In this document: positions 39,256-46,843 of the stretch, one piece after another
Position numbering within the stretch: the first letter of the stretch is position 1
How the letters are laid out: every line of letters starts with the position of its first letter
Assembly (NCBI RefSeq): GCF_023721755.1
Contig: NZ_JAMDLH010000001.1
Location: 868,001-932,000 of the forward strand
Origin: Pleomorphomonas sp. NRK KF1
Lineage (GTDB): Bacteria > Pseudomonadota > Alphaproteobacteria > Rhizobiales > Pleomorphomonadaceae
Length of the DNA stretch: 64,000 nucleotides
Direction: 5' to 3'
The notes under the pieces: model-generated
Databases searched by the model: none
Seen by the model: the letters and a program-made list of their open reading frames with translations, nothing else
Told to the model about the DNA's origin: nothing
Translations under genes and position numbers: made by a program

Positions 39256-39410
39256 GGCTCTTCCTCCAACTGCCGATCCGGAGGTCCCCAAATGCCTCGT
39301 GATTTCGGCCTTGCCAAAAAGATGGTGGCGGCGTGACGACCACGCCTGCCTGAGCCATCCTTGCCGAAAGTCATCGCGCCAAGCAAATCAGAGAAAATAC
39401 GAACCTATAC

Positions 39411-39434
39411 TATTATGTTCTCGCCGACATAATT
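39411..39434. promoter_or_regulatory. palindromic operator candidate 1 (ModE-like)
   Basis: ATTATGT (39412-39418), 8-bp spacer TCTCGCCG, ACATAAT (39427-39433): a perfect 7-bp inverted repeat, about 156 bp upstream of the AOR ATG. AT-rich palindromes with a short central gap are the general form of ModE boxes. A near-identical copy lies exactly 120 bp away. Confidence 0.65.
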
Positions 39435-39530
39435 GAATTCGAACCAGATACTGAAGCATAAATTCTGACAACCCCTATTCAAATCAGCCGAAAACGTGGA
39501 TATTCCCGCAACAAAGACCAAATAGGGAGG

Positions 39531-39554
39531 AATTATACTCTCAAGAACATAATT
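39531..39554. promoter_or_regulatory. palindromic operator candidate 2 (ModE-like)
   Basis: ATTATAC (39532-39538), 8-bp spacer TCTCAAGA, ACATAAT (39547-39553). It shares the right arm, the spacer start TCTC and five of seven left-arm bases with candidate 1. It lies 31 bp downstream of the ModE-type stop codon and about 276 bp upstream of AOR. Confidence 0.6.
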
Positions 39555-39585
39555 GGCGAGCCAACGGAATCGCCTCGAGTATTCT

Positions 39586-39954
39586 TTAGTCGAGATCAAC
39601 AGCCGAGCCCGCGTCCGCCGTTGGCGTCACGATCTCCGCATCGAGTGCGGCCAGATGCGGCGCGGCAACGTCCCCGGCCATTTCTTCCAGGAGGCGATAG
39701 CGGCGAACCACCTCGCTCCCCAGCGTCGTGAGCGACGCCCCGCCGGCACTGCCCGTGTGACCGACGACCAGCGGTTGGCCGAACGCCTTGTTCATGTGGT
39801 CGATAAGCTCCCAGGCGCGGCGATAGGTCATCTCCATCTCCCGCGCGGCGGCCGATATCGAACCGGCGCGAGCGATCGCCTCCAAAAGCGCGATCTTGCC
39901 TGGGCCGATGCGCGTGTCGGCATCCACCCGCAACTGAATCCGAAGTTCGATCAT
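39586..39954 (-). CDS. ModE-type winged-helix regulator without molbindin domain
   Basis: A 122-residue protein matching the N-terminal DNA-binding part of ModE: RIGPGKIALLEAIARAGSIS, AAREMEMTYRRAWELIDHMN and GGASLTTLG. ModE normally carries two C-terminal molybdate/tungstate-binding (TOBE) domains; these are absent, so oxyanion sensing must happen elsewhere or not at all. It sits directly upstream of AOR and next to two palindromes, so it is the natural candidate to bind them. No clear binding site was used to fix the start; homology begins at the first ATG. Confidence 0.88.
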   Translation of the reverse strand: MIELRIQLRVDADTRIGPGKIALLEAIARAGSISAAAREMEMTYRRAWELIDHMNKAFGQPLVVGHTGSAGGASLTTLGSEVVRRYRLLEEMAGDVAAPHLAALDAEIVTPTADAGSAVDLD

Positions 39955-40072
39955 GGAATGCCCTATCCTCGCAGCTCATGGCGCCTTCGGAGCCATTATC
40001 GGCCAAAGTCGGCGAGGAACGCCAGCCTGAAGGCGCATTCGGCGCGGGCGGCTGTCCTCATCAACCCATCGC

Positions 40073-41296
40073 TTAGCGAACGGACAGAACAGGGGGCCCA
40101 AGAGAAACCTGTGGGCTTGAGGACGGCGGCCGTTGGATCGAGACCCGATCGCGCCCTTCTCTCTTGGCGTCATATAGCGCCCGATCGGCCGCCGCGTGCA
40201 GGGCCTGATGATCCGATCCGGTTTCGCGGACCCCGGCGACGCCACAGCTGACGGTTAATCCCACAGTACCTGTCACCGCAGCAACACGAAGGCTGGCCGT
40301 CGCGCGGCGGACGCGATCGGCGATCCCGACCGCCTCGTCCGTGGTTGCTTCCGGCAGGAACAGGGCGAACTCCTCGCCGCCGATGCGCGCGGCTATGCCC
40401 CCTGTCGGCGTCGTCGCACGGAGGATGGCCGCGAACTCGATCAGCACCCGATCACCGACGGGATGCCCGTGAGTGTCGTTGATCGATTTGAAGTGATCGA
40501 TGTCGAACAGGATCAGAGCACCGCGCTCCCTACCACCGATCAGAGCATCTTCCGCCCGGTCGAAGTAGTGCCCGCGATTGGCCAGTCCGGTCAGAGAGTC
40601 GGTCTCCGCGGCGATACGGTAGCGCCGCTCCGAGCGCTGTCCGATCACCACCAGTTGCAAAAGACCGAGAAAGACCACGAACAGCGACGACTCCGTGAAT
40701 CTCAGCCCCATGGACAGGCTGTTGGGCAGAACGATCGCGGTCGGTTCGGTGGGCGCGACGATCGTCGAGACCACCCAGTAGACCTGCATCGCCGCGTGAA
40801 CCCCGACGACCACCGCCGTCAGCCCCACCGATGGCAAGGGCTCCCTGGGATGATGGCGGACAAGGTCGACGACGATGAAAAGCAGATAGACCAGCTCGAT
40901 GCCCGACAGAACGGCCGCGCGGGCATTCATGTTGTCGAGAAGAGGCGTGGCGGCCGCCATGATCATCCAGATCAACGCCCCCAGCCCGGCGGTCAGGCAC
41001 GCTCGACCGCTATCGAGACCGGCGAACCGATGGTAGCCCAACCAGAGCAACCCGAAGGACCCCAGCAGGATGGTGTTGGCGACGGTCACGGACAGGGTGT
41101 GCGGTACGAGGCCGCGCAGGGCCACCAAAATCATGGTCACGAGGGCAAGACCAAAGGCGGCCGCCCACGACAGGATATAGGTCTCACCGCGCACCGACGA
41201 CCAGGTCAGGATCAGGCTGACGAAGATGCACAGGCTCGCCGCCGCCACCGTGTAGAGAAGGGTTGGAATATCGAGAAACTCGCCCAAGCCACCCAC
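40073..41296 (-). CDS. membrane-bound diguanylate cyclase (GGDEF)
   Basis: About 407 residues: six to seven hydrophobic helices (MASE-like membrane sensor), then a GGDEF domain starting AAETDSLTGLANRGHYFDRA, with active site RIGGEEFALFLPEA. GGEEF is a catalytically competent variant. The inhibitory RxxD site five residues before it is missing (TGGIAAR), so product inhibition may be absent. It makes cyclic di-GMP from GTP. I propose a GTG start at 41296 with GGAG 7 bp upstream; the open frame continues to 41710 but those residues look non-coding. It stands alone. Confidence 0.85.
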   Translation of the reverse strand: MGGLGEFLDIPTLLYTVAAASLCIFVSLILTWSSVRGETYILSWAAAFGLALVTMILVALRGLVPHTLSVTVANTILLGSFGLLWLGYHRFAGLDSGRACLTAGLGALIWMIMAAATPLLDNMNARAAVLSGIELVYLLFIVVDLVRHHPREPLPSVGLTAVVVGVHAAMQVYWVVSTIVAPTEPTAIVLPNSLSMGLRFTESSLFVVFLGLLQLVVIGQRSERRYRIAAETDSLTGLANRGHYFDRAEDALIGGRERGALILFDIDHFKSINDTHGHPVGDRVLIEFAAILRATTPTGGIAARIGGEEFALFLPEATTDEAVGIADRVRRATASLRVAAVTGTVGLTVSCGVAGVRETGSDHQALHAAADRALYDAKREGRDRVSIQRPPSSSPQVSLGPPVLSVR

Positions 41297-41555
41297 GTCG
41301 CTCTCCAGCTCCTCGCACGGAAGCCGCCCGGACAACACCTGCCGCGGCGGACACCGCCTCTCCGATCCGACGATATCGGGGATTCCTGCGGTGCAGGTGT
41401 AACATGCTGAATCTGAAGGCCGCATGAATCGCGCCGGCAACGCCTCGGCAAAGCGCAAACCGACGCCCGGCGCAACGAAGGCCGTCGCTTGACCCGGGAG
41501 TCCTTGCTGGAGCAGCCGCTTTTCGATCCTCGTTTCACTCCGGTCGGATGATGCC

Positions 41556-42611
41556 CTAGGCGGGAACGATCCTGAGATCCGCCGGATCGAAGCCAACGTG
41601 GACATGCTCACCGACAGTAAAGGGCTTGGCTCGTGGCGCCACCGAAGCGAACAGCGGCCCGGCCTTGGTTTCCAGCGAGTACTGGATCTGGTTTCCCAGA
41701 TAGGCGGCATAGGTCACCTCGGCGGGCAGCGAATAGGCAGCCGGGTTGGCGGAGATCGCCATCTGATGCGGCCTCAGGACCAGCTTGCCAGCGCCTCGGA
41801 TCGTCGTGGCAAGCGGCAGCTCGATCCGGCGTCCAAGGAGATCGACGCTGGTGCTCGCACCATCAGGCGTCACGTCGACGTCGATCAGGTTGGCGTCGCC
41901 GATGAAGTCGGCGATGAACGCCGAGGCGGGGCGTTCGTAGAGATCTTCCGGCGTACCCTCCTGAGCGATCTCGGCGTTCTTCATGACGATGATCCGGTCG
42001 GAGACGGCCATCGCCTCCTCCTGGTCATGGGTCACGTAGATGGCGGTCAGGCCAAGCCGCTGCTGGATCTGGCGAATCTCCTCGCGCACCCGACGCCGGA
42101 GCTTGGCGTCGAGGTTGCTGAGCGGTTCGTCGAGCAGCAGCACCTCCGGTTCGAGAACGACGGCGCGGGCGACGGCGACACGCTGCTGCTGACCACCGGA
42201 GAGCTCGGACGGTAGACGCCCACCGAAGCCGACGAGGCCGACCATCGCCAGCCCCTCCTCGGCCCGCGCATGCGCCTCGGCCTTCGGCACCCGCTTGACG
42301 GTCAGGCCATAGGCAACGTTCTCCAGCACGGTCATGTGCGGAAAAAGCGCGTAGGACTGGAAGACCATCGATACCCGCCGATAGGTGGCGGAGAGGTGCG
42401 TCACGTCGGCTCCACCGATGAGGATGCGCCCTTCGGACGCGCTCTCCAGACCGGCGATGAGCCGCAAGGTAGTGGTCTTGCCGCAACCGGACGGACCGAG
42501 CAGCGTCACCAGGGTTCCCGGCTGGATGTCGAGATCGAGCGGCTTCAGGGCCACGACTTCGCCGAAGCGCTTGCTGACGCCTTCGAACTGGACGGAACCT
42601 TTTTCAGACAT
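41556..42611 (-). CDS. ABC importer ATPase, ferric/CUT1-type with TOBE domain
   Basis: A 351-residue ABC ATPase with Walker A GPSGCGKTT, signature LSGGQQQRVAVARA, Walker B VLLLDEPLSNLDA and H-loop VTHDQEEAMAVSD. About 240-351 is a TOBE regulatory domain. It energises the adjacent permease and solute-binding protein (18 bp and about 2.2 kb upstream). Its subfamily is shared by ferric iron, putrescine, phosphonate and sugar-phosphate importers. Confidence 0.93.
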   Translation of the reverse strand: MSEKGSVQFEGVSKRFGEVVALKPLDLDIQPGTLVTLLGPSGCGKTTTLRLIAGLESASEGRILIGGADVTHLSATYRRVSMVFQSYALFPHMTVLENVAYGLTVKRVPKAEAHARAEEGLAMVGLVGFGGRLPSELSGGQQQRVAVARAVVLEPEVLLLDEPLSNLDAKLRRRVREEIRQIQQRLGLTAIYVTHDQEEAMAVSDRIIVMKNAEIAQEGTPEDLYERPASAFIADFIGDANLIDVDVTPDGASTSVDLLGRRIELPLATTIRGAGKLVLRPHQMAISANPAAYSLPAEVTYAAYLGNQIQYSLETKAGPLFASVAPRAKPFTVGEHVHVGFDPADLRIVPA

Positions 42612-42629
42612 CGGAGGAACGCTCCCGGG

Positions 42630-44798
42630 TCAATGGGCTTCAACGCGATCGGAACGACGCAGGCGGCGCCGACCGATCATCAGTTGCATCAAGAGGATAC
42701 AGGCCAGCATGGTGACGATGAGCACCGATGCGTAGGCGATGGAAATGCCGTATTCGCCGTTCTCGACCCGGCCGACGATGAAGGCCGTCGCCATGTTGTA
42801 CTGCGCCGAGACGAGGAAGATGACCGCCGACACCGAGGTGATGGCGCGCACGAAGCTGTAGGTCAGCGCCGCGAGGATCGCCGGCCCCATCAACGGCATG
42901 ATGACGCGCCGCAAGGTGGTGAAGCTGTTGGCCCCCAGCATGATCGACGCCTCGTCGAGCGACTTGTCGAGCTGGCTCATGGCGGCGATGCCGCCGCGCA
43001 CGCCCACCGGCATGTTGCGGAAGACGAAGACGATGACCAGGATGATCGCCGTGCCCGTCAGCTCCACCGGCGGGAAGTTGAAGGCCATCACGTAGGCGAC
43101 GCCGATCACCGTGCCGGGAATGGCGAAGGACAGCATGGTCGAGAACTCGAACGCGCTCTTGAAGGCGAACTTCTGCCGCACCAGGAGATAGGCCGTTGCG
43201 AGCCCCACCACGGCGGTCAGCGGCGCCGAGATGCCGGCGATCCACAGCGTGGTGAAGTAGCTGTCCCAGGCCGAGCCGACGAAGTGCACGCCGTTGCGGA
43301 CCACGATCTTGAAGGCGCGCACATAGTGCTCGAAGGTGAAGCTGTGGTCGTAGCCCCAGAGCTTGACGAAGCTGCCGAAGATGATCAGTGCATAGATCAT
43401 CGCGGTGAATATCGCCCAGGGAATGGCAACGCCGTAGCAGGTCCAGCGCAGCACGGGGTTCAGAGCCGCGTTGCGCCCTGAATCCGCCTTGCCGGTCACC
43501 GTGGCATAGTTCTTCTTGCCGACCCACTGGCGCTGGATGAGGAAGACCGCCAGCATCAATCCAAGCAGGGTCACCGACAGGATGGCCGCCTGGGCCGGAT
43601 CGGCGACGGTGCCGACGATCGAGAAGTAGATCTCCGTCGACAGCACGTCGAAATTGCCGCCGAGCACCAGGGGATTGCCGAAGTCGGCGAGGCTTTCGAT
43701 GAAGGCGAGCAGGAAGGCGTTGGCCAGTCCCGGACGCATCAACGGCCAGGTCACGTAGCGGAAGGTCTGCCAGCGATCGGCGTCGAGAGTCTGGCTCGCC
43801 TCCTCCATGGAGGGGCTGACGCCTTCCACCACGCCGATCAGCACCAGAAAGGCGATCGGCGTGAAGGAGAGCATCTGCGACAGCCACACGCCCCAGAAGC
43901 CGTAGAGCCAGCGGGTTTGCTCTATGCCGAAGACCTCGTAGAGGCCGACGGTAATCGTACCCGCGCGCCCGAACAGCAGGATCAGGGCGAGGCCGATCAC
44001 GAAAGGCGGCGTGATGATCGGCAGGATGGACAGAACCCGGAGCAGCTTCTTGGCCCGGAACTCGGTCCGGGTGACGATCAGCGCGAAGGCAAGGCCCAGC
44101 AGGGTCGTTCCGGCGGCGGTCGCCAGCGCCAGGACGACCGAGTTCACCGCCGGTCCGCACCAGCCGGCCCCGACCACGCAAGCGCCGCTCCAGATTTCGG
44201 GCGAAAACAGGCGCGGCAGGAACTCGCCGAAACCGAAGCCGCTGCCGTCGCGAAGCTCGAAGGCGCGCACCAGGATGAACGCCATCGGATAGAAGACGAA
44301 CAGGCCGACCAGCGCCACGATGGCGCCGACAAGCCCGGAGATGAAGGCATCGCCCCGCCCCTTGCCGAGCCCCGAGATACCCGTCGTCAGCACGAAGAGC
44401 AGCGCGGCGGCGACGACCAACGCCCCCGCCCCCATGCCGGACTGGCTCGCACCCGACGGAAAGCCGAAACGCGGCCCCTGACCGAGGATCAGCAGGCCCT
44501 GAGCCAACATCAGCAGAAGCCCGAGCGCACCTGAACCGACCAGCCCCCGAGCCACGGCGAGTTGCCGGGTGCAGAGCCCGAGCGTCAACCCGGCGGCGGC
44601 GAAGCCGACCAGCGGCGCGGCCAGCCACCACCGCCCCTGGAACAGCGACACCAGGGCCGACGGTCCAAGAAGGGCCGGATCGGCCAGCCAGCCGAAGCGC
44701 CAGAAGCCGGGGTCGCCCACAAGGTACCAGGGCAACAGGGCATAGCCGATGAGGCCGATCAGGAGCCATAGCCCCGCCGTGCGTTTCATGCCATTCAT
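42630..44798 (-). CDS. two-domain ABC importer permease (FbpB-like)
   Basis: A 722-residue inner-membrane protein that fuses two binding-protein-dependent permease domains. There is an EAA-like loop in each half (VEGVSPSMEEASQTLDADRW near 340 and MSQLDKSLDEASIMLGANSF near 620). About 15 helices are visible, including an N-terminal extra bundle. This is the FbpB/AfuB layout of ferric-type importers. It forms an operon with the binding protein upstream and the ATPase downstream. The start could also be the ATG three codons later. Confidence 0.9.
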   Translation of the reverse strand: MNGMKRTAGLWLLIGLIGYALLPWYLVGDPGFWRFGWLADPALLGPSALVSLFQGRWWLAAPLVGFAAAGLTLGLCTRQLAVARGLVGSGALGLLLMLAQGLLILGQGPRFGFPSGASQSGMGAGALVVAAALLFVLTTGISGLGKGRGDAFISGLVGAIVALVGLFVFYPMAFILVRAFELRDGSGFGFGEFLPRLFSPEIWSGACVVGAGWCGPAVNSVVLALATAAGTTLLGLAFALIVTRTEFRAKKLLRVLSILPIITPPFVIGLALILLFGRAGTITVGLYEVFGIEQTRWLYGFWGVWLSQMLSFTPIAFLVLIGVVEGVSPSMEEASQTLDADRWQTFRYVTWPLMRPGLANAFLLAFIESLADFGNPLVLGGNFDVLSTEIYFSIVGTVADPAQAAILSVTLLGLMLAVFLIQRQWVGKKNYATVTGKADSGRNAALNPVLRWTCYGVAIPWAIFTAMIYALIIFGSFVKLWGYDHSFTFEHYVRAFKIVVRNGVHFVGSAWDSYFTTLWIAGISAPLTAVVGLATAYLLVRQKFAFKSAFEFSTMLSFAIPGTVIGVAYVMAFNFPPVELTGTAIILVIVFVFRNMPVGVRGGIAAMSQLDKSLDEASIMLGANSFTTLRRVIMPLMGPAILAALTYSFVRAITSVSAVIFLVSAQYNMATAFIVGRVENGEYGISIAYASVLIVTMLACILLMQLMIGRRRLRRSDRVEAH

Positions 44799-44852
44799 CC
44801 CGAAAAGGAAATTTCGGCCCGCCCCTTGGGGAGCGGGCCGAACGACGACCGA

Positions 44853-45884
44853 TTACTCCTGAATCTGTCCGCCGGCGTTCTTCACTTCGGCATCCCAGCG
44901 CTCGAGCAACCGGGTGCGCGTTTCCGACGAGCCATAGGTCTTGTAATCGTAGTCGATCAGCTTGACCGAGGCCATGTCCGGCGCGTCCGGATCGGTCTTG
45001 GCGCCCGGGTTCGAGGGGATGTTATAGACGCCGACCTCAAGGCCGGCGGACTGGGCATCCGCCGAGATGACATACTCGACCCACTTCTTGGCCTCTTCGA
45101 GATGCGGCGTACCCTTGATGACGCTGACGGCCCCGGTCTCGTAACCGGTGCCCTCGCAAGGCGCGACGATCTGAACCGGGAAGCCCTGTTTCTTCAGGTT
45201 GACCATGTCGTGCATGAAGCCGATGCCAATCGTGGTCTCGCCACGCGCCACCGCCTTGCCCGGCGCGGAACCGGACTTGGTGTACTGGTTGATGTTGGCG
45301 CCGATCTCGGCGAGCAGCTTGAAGCCCTCGTCCTCACCGAACAGCTGCACCAGCGTGGCAAGTTCGGTGTAGGCGGTGCCCGATGACTTCGGATTGGCCA
45401 CCTGAATCTCGCCCTTGTACTCGGGCTTGGCGAGGTCGCGCCAGCAGGCCGGCGGATCGAGCTTCTTCTCCGCCACGACTTCCGTGTTGTAGATCATGCC
45501 GAGCAGGCCGACGTGGACGCCGATGGCCTTGCCGTCGGTCATGTCGGCCATGTTGCGGGCCCAGCCGAGCAACTCGGAGGTATCGACGCCGGACGGCTCG
45601 GTGAGATCCTCGGCCGCGGCGATCATGTGCGGATCACCCGTGCCGCCCCACCACACGTCGATCTTGGGGTTGCCGGCTTCGGCGCGGATCTGCGCCAGCA
45701 CCTCGCCGGTGCTCTTGCGAACCATGGCGACGTCGATCCCGGTGTCGATCTTGAAGTTCTGGGCCATGAGGTCGCACCAGGCCTGCTCGTTCGAGCAAAC
45801 GACGTTGAGCGTGGCGGCGCCGGCTGCGGATACAGAAAAACCGGCCGCCAGCGCGATGGCGCTGACAGTGCAAAGGCGGATCAT
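44853..45884 (-). CDS. periplasmic solute-binding protein of ferric/sugar-phosphate type
   Basis: A 343-residue protein with a signal peptide (MIRLCTVSAIALAAGFSVSA then AGA). The mature part begins LNVVCSNEQAWCDLMAQNFK, the type-2 fold of FbpA/AfuA/AEP-binding proteins. The adjacent double-Tyr iron site of FbpA is not evident (INQYTKSGSAPGKAVA lies there), so iron is doubtful; a phosphorylated sugar or glycerate is as likely. The start at 45884 has GGGAGGAAAAC before it. It is the first gene of the importer operon and is divergent from a two-component system. Confidence 0.85.
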   Translation of the reverse strand: MIRLCTVSAIALAAGFSVSAAGAATLNVVCSNEQAWCDLMAQNFKIDTGIDVAMVRKSTGEVLAQIRAEAGNPKIDVWWGGTGDPHMIAAAEDLTEPSGVDTSELLGWARNMADMTDGKAIGVHVGLLGMIYNTEVVAEKKLDPPACWRDLAKPEYKGEIQVANPKSSGTAYTELATLVQLFGEDEGFKLLAEIGANINQYTKSGSAPGKAVARGETTIGIGFMHDMVNLKKQGFPVQIVAPCEGTGYETGAVSVIKGTPHLEEAKKWVEYVISADAQSAGLEVGVYNIPSNPGAKTDPDAPDMASVKLIDYDYKTYGSSETRTRLLERWDAEVKNAGGQIQE

Positions 45885-46096
45885 GTTTTCCTCCCGTTCA
45901 CCCGGTCCTCGTCCGGGGCTCACGAACCGTGACACGCTGCCCCCTTCCGGGACCAGACCCAAAAGGTCGAGGAATGCCCGGGATCGCCGGGTTTTGTATG
46001 AACAATATTTCAAAGCCGGCCAAATCTGCCGGCAAAGCGGGTAACCGCGACTGACGGCGAATTTCCGAAGCGCGGCACATCGGTGATTGATGGATC

Positions 46097-46843
46097 ATGA
46101 CAGAGGAAAACGAACCGCCGGCCTCCGATGGGGCCACCATCGCGATCATCGACGACGACGACGAGTTGCGCGGCACGATGACGGCCCTGCTGGGCGAGAA
46201 CGGCTTTGCGACGCTGCCGCTTCGCGACGCGGATGCCTACCGCCGCCTCGACCCGCCGCCGCGACTGGACCTCGCGCTCATCGATCTCAACCTTGCCGGC
46301 GAATCCGGGCTCGATCTGGCGATGGAAATCAGAGCTCGGCTCGGCATCCCCATCGTCATGCTGACCGGCTGGGGAACCGAAACCGACCGCATAGAAGGGC
46401 TTGAGACGGGCGCCGACGATTACCTGATGAAGCCCTTCAACCCGCGCGAGCTGCTCGCCCGCTTGAGGGCGGTCCTCAGGCGCTCCGGATGGAAGGCGCC
46501 GGCCACCGACCGATCCGCGCACCACATGGAGACATTCGGCAGCATGACGCTCGACCTGACGCGGCGGGAACTCCTCGCATCCGATGGCGGCGAGATACCG
46601 CTCACCAATGGCGAGTACCGGCTGCTGGAGTATCTGGTTCGGAACAGAGACCGCATCATTCCGCGCGTCGAGCTTCTCCAGGAGCTCGGCAGCGACCTGT
46701 CCACCTATGTCGACCGAACCATCGACGTCCTGATCCTGCGGCTGCGCCGCAAGATCGAGACCGTTCCGTCCAAGCCGGTATACCTGCAGACCCGGCGCGG
46801 CCAAGGCTACATCTTCGTGACGACCTCCCGGAGCGAACCGTGA
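46097..46843 (+). CDS. OmpR-family response regulator
   Basis: A 248-residue regulator with receiver acidic cluster DDDD at 19-22, phospho-acceptor Asp63 in LALIDLNLAGESG, and Lys in LMKPFNPREL. A winged helix has LTNGEYRLLEYL and YVDRTIDVLILRLRRKIE. It is divergently transcribed from the importer operon (212 bp apart) and overlaps the kinase start (GTGA), so it likely induces the importer. No exact operator was identified. Confidence 0.92.
   Translation: MTEENEPPASDGATIAIIDDDDELRGTMTALLGENGFATLPLRDADAYRRLDPPPRLDLALIDLNLAGESGLDLAMEIRARLGIPIVMLTGWGTETDRIEGLETGADDYLMKPFNPRELLARLRAVLRRSGWKAPATDRSAHHMETFGSMTLDLTRRELLASDGGEIPLTNGEYRLLEYLVRNRDRIIPRVELLQELGSDLSTYVDRTIDVLILRLRRKIETVPSKPVYLQTRRGQGYIFVTTSRSEP

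Larger units (their letters stand above)
39256..39585 (-). promoter_or_regulatory. 330-bp AT-rich promoter region of the AOR operon
   Basis: No gene seen. The outer part (39395-39560) is far richer in A/T than its surroundings and holds the twin palindromes listed separately. The 120 bp nearest AOR are GC-rich and may be 5' leader. It lies between the stop of the ModE-type gene and the AOR start, all on the minus strand. Confidence 0.7.

Noticed and set aside
39256-39410. Sigma-54 (-24/-12) promoter for AOR, prompted by the AcoR-like sensor domain
   Set aside because: TTGGCAAGG is present on the minus strand but the matching -12 element is not, and the regulator lacks the AAA+ domain needed for sigma-54.
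46489-46839. N-terminal extension of the kinase frame inside the response regulator
   Set aside because: It lies in another frame of a clear response regulator; the GTG at 46840 is the natural start.
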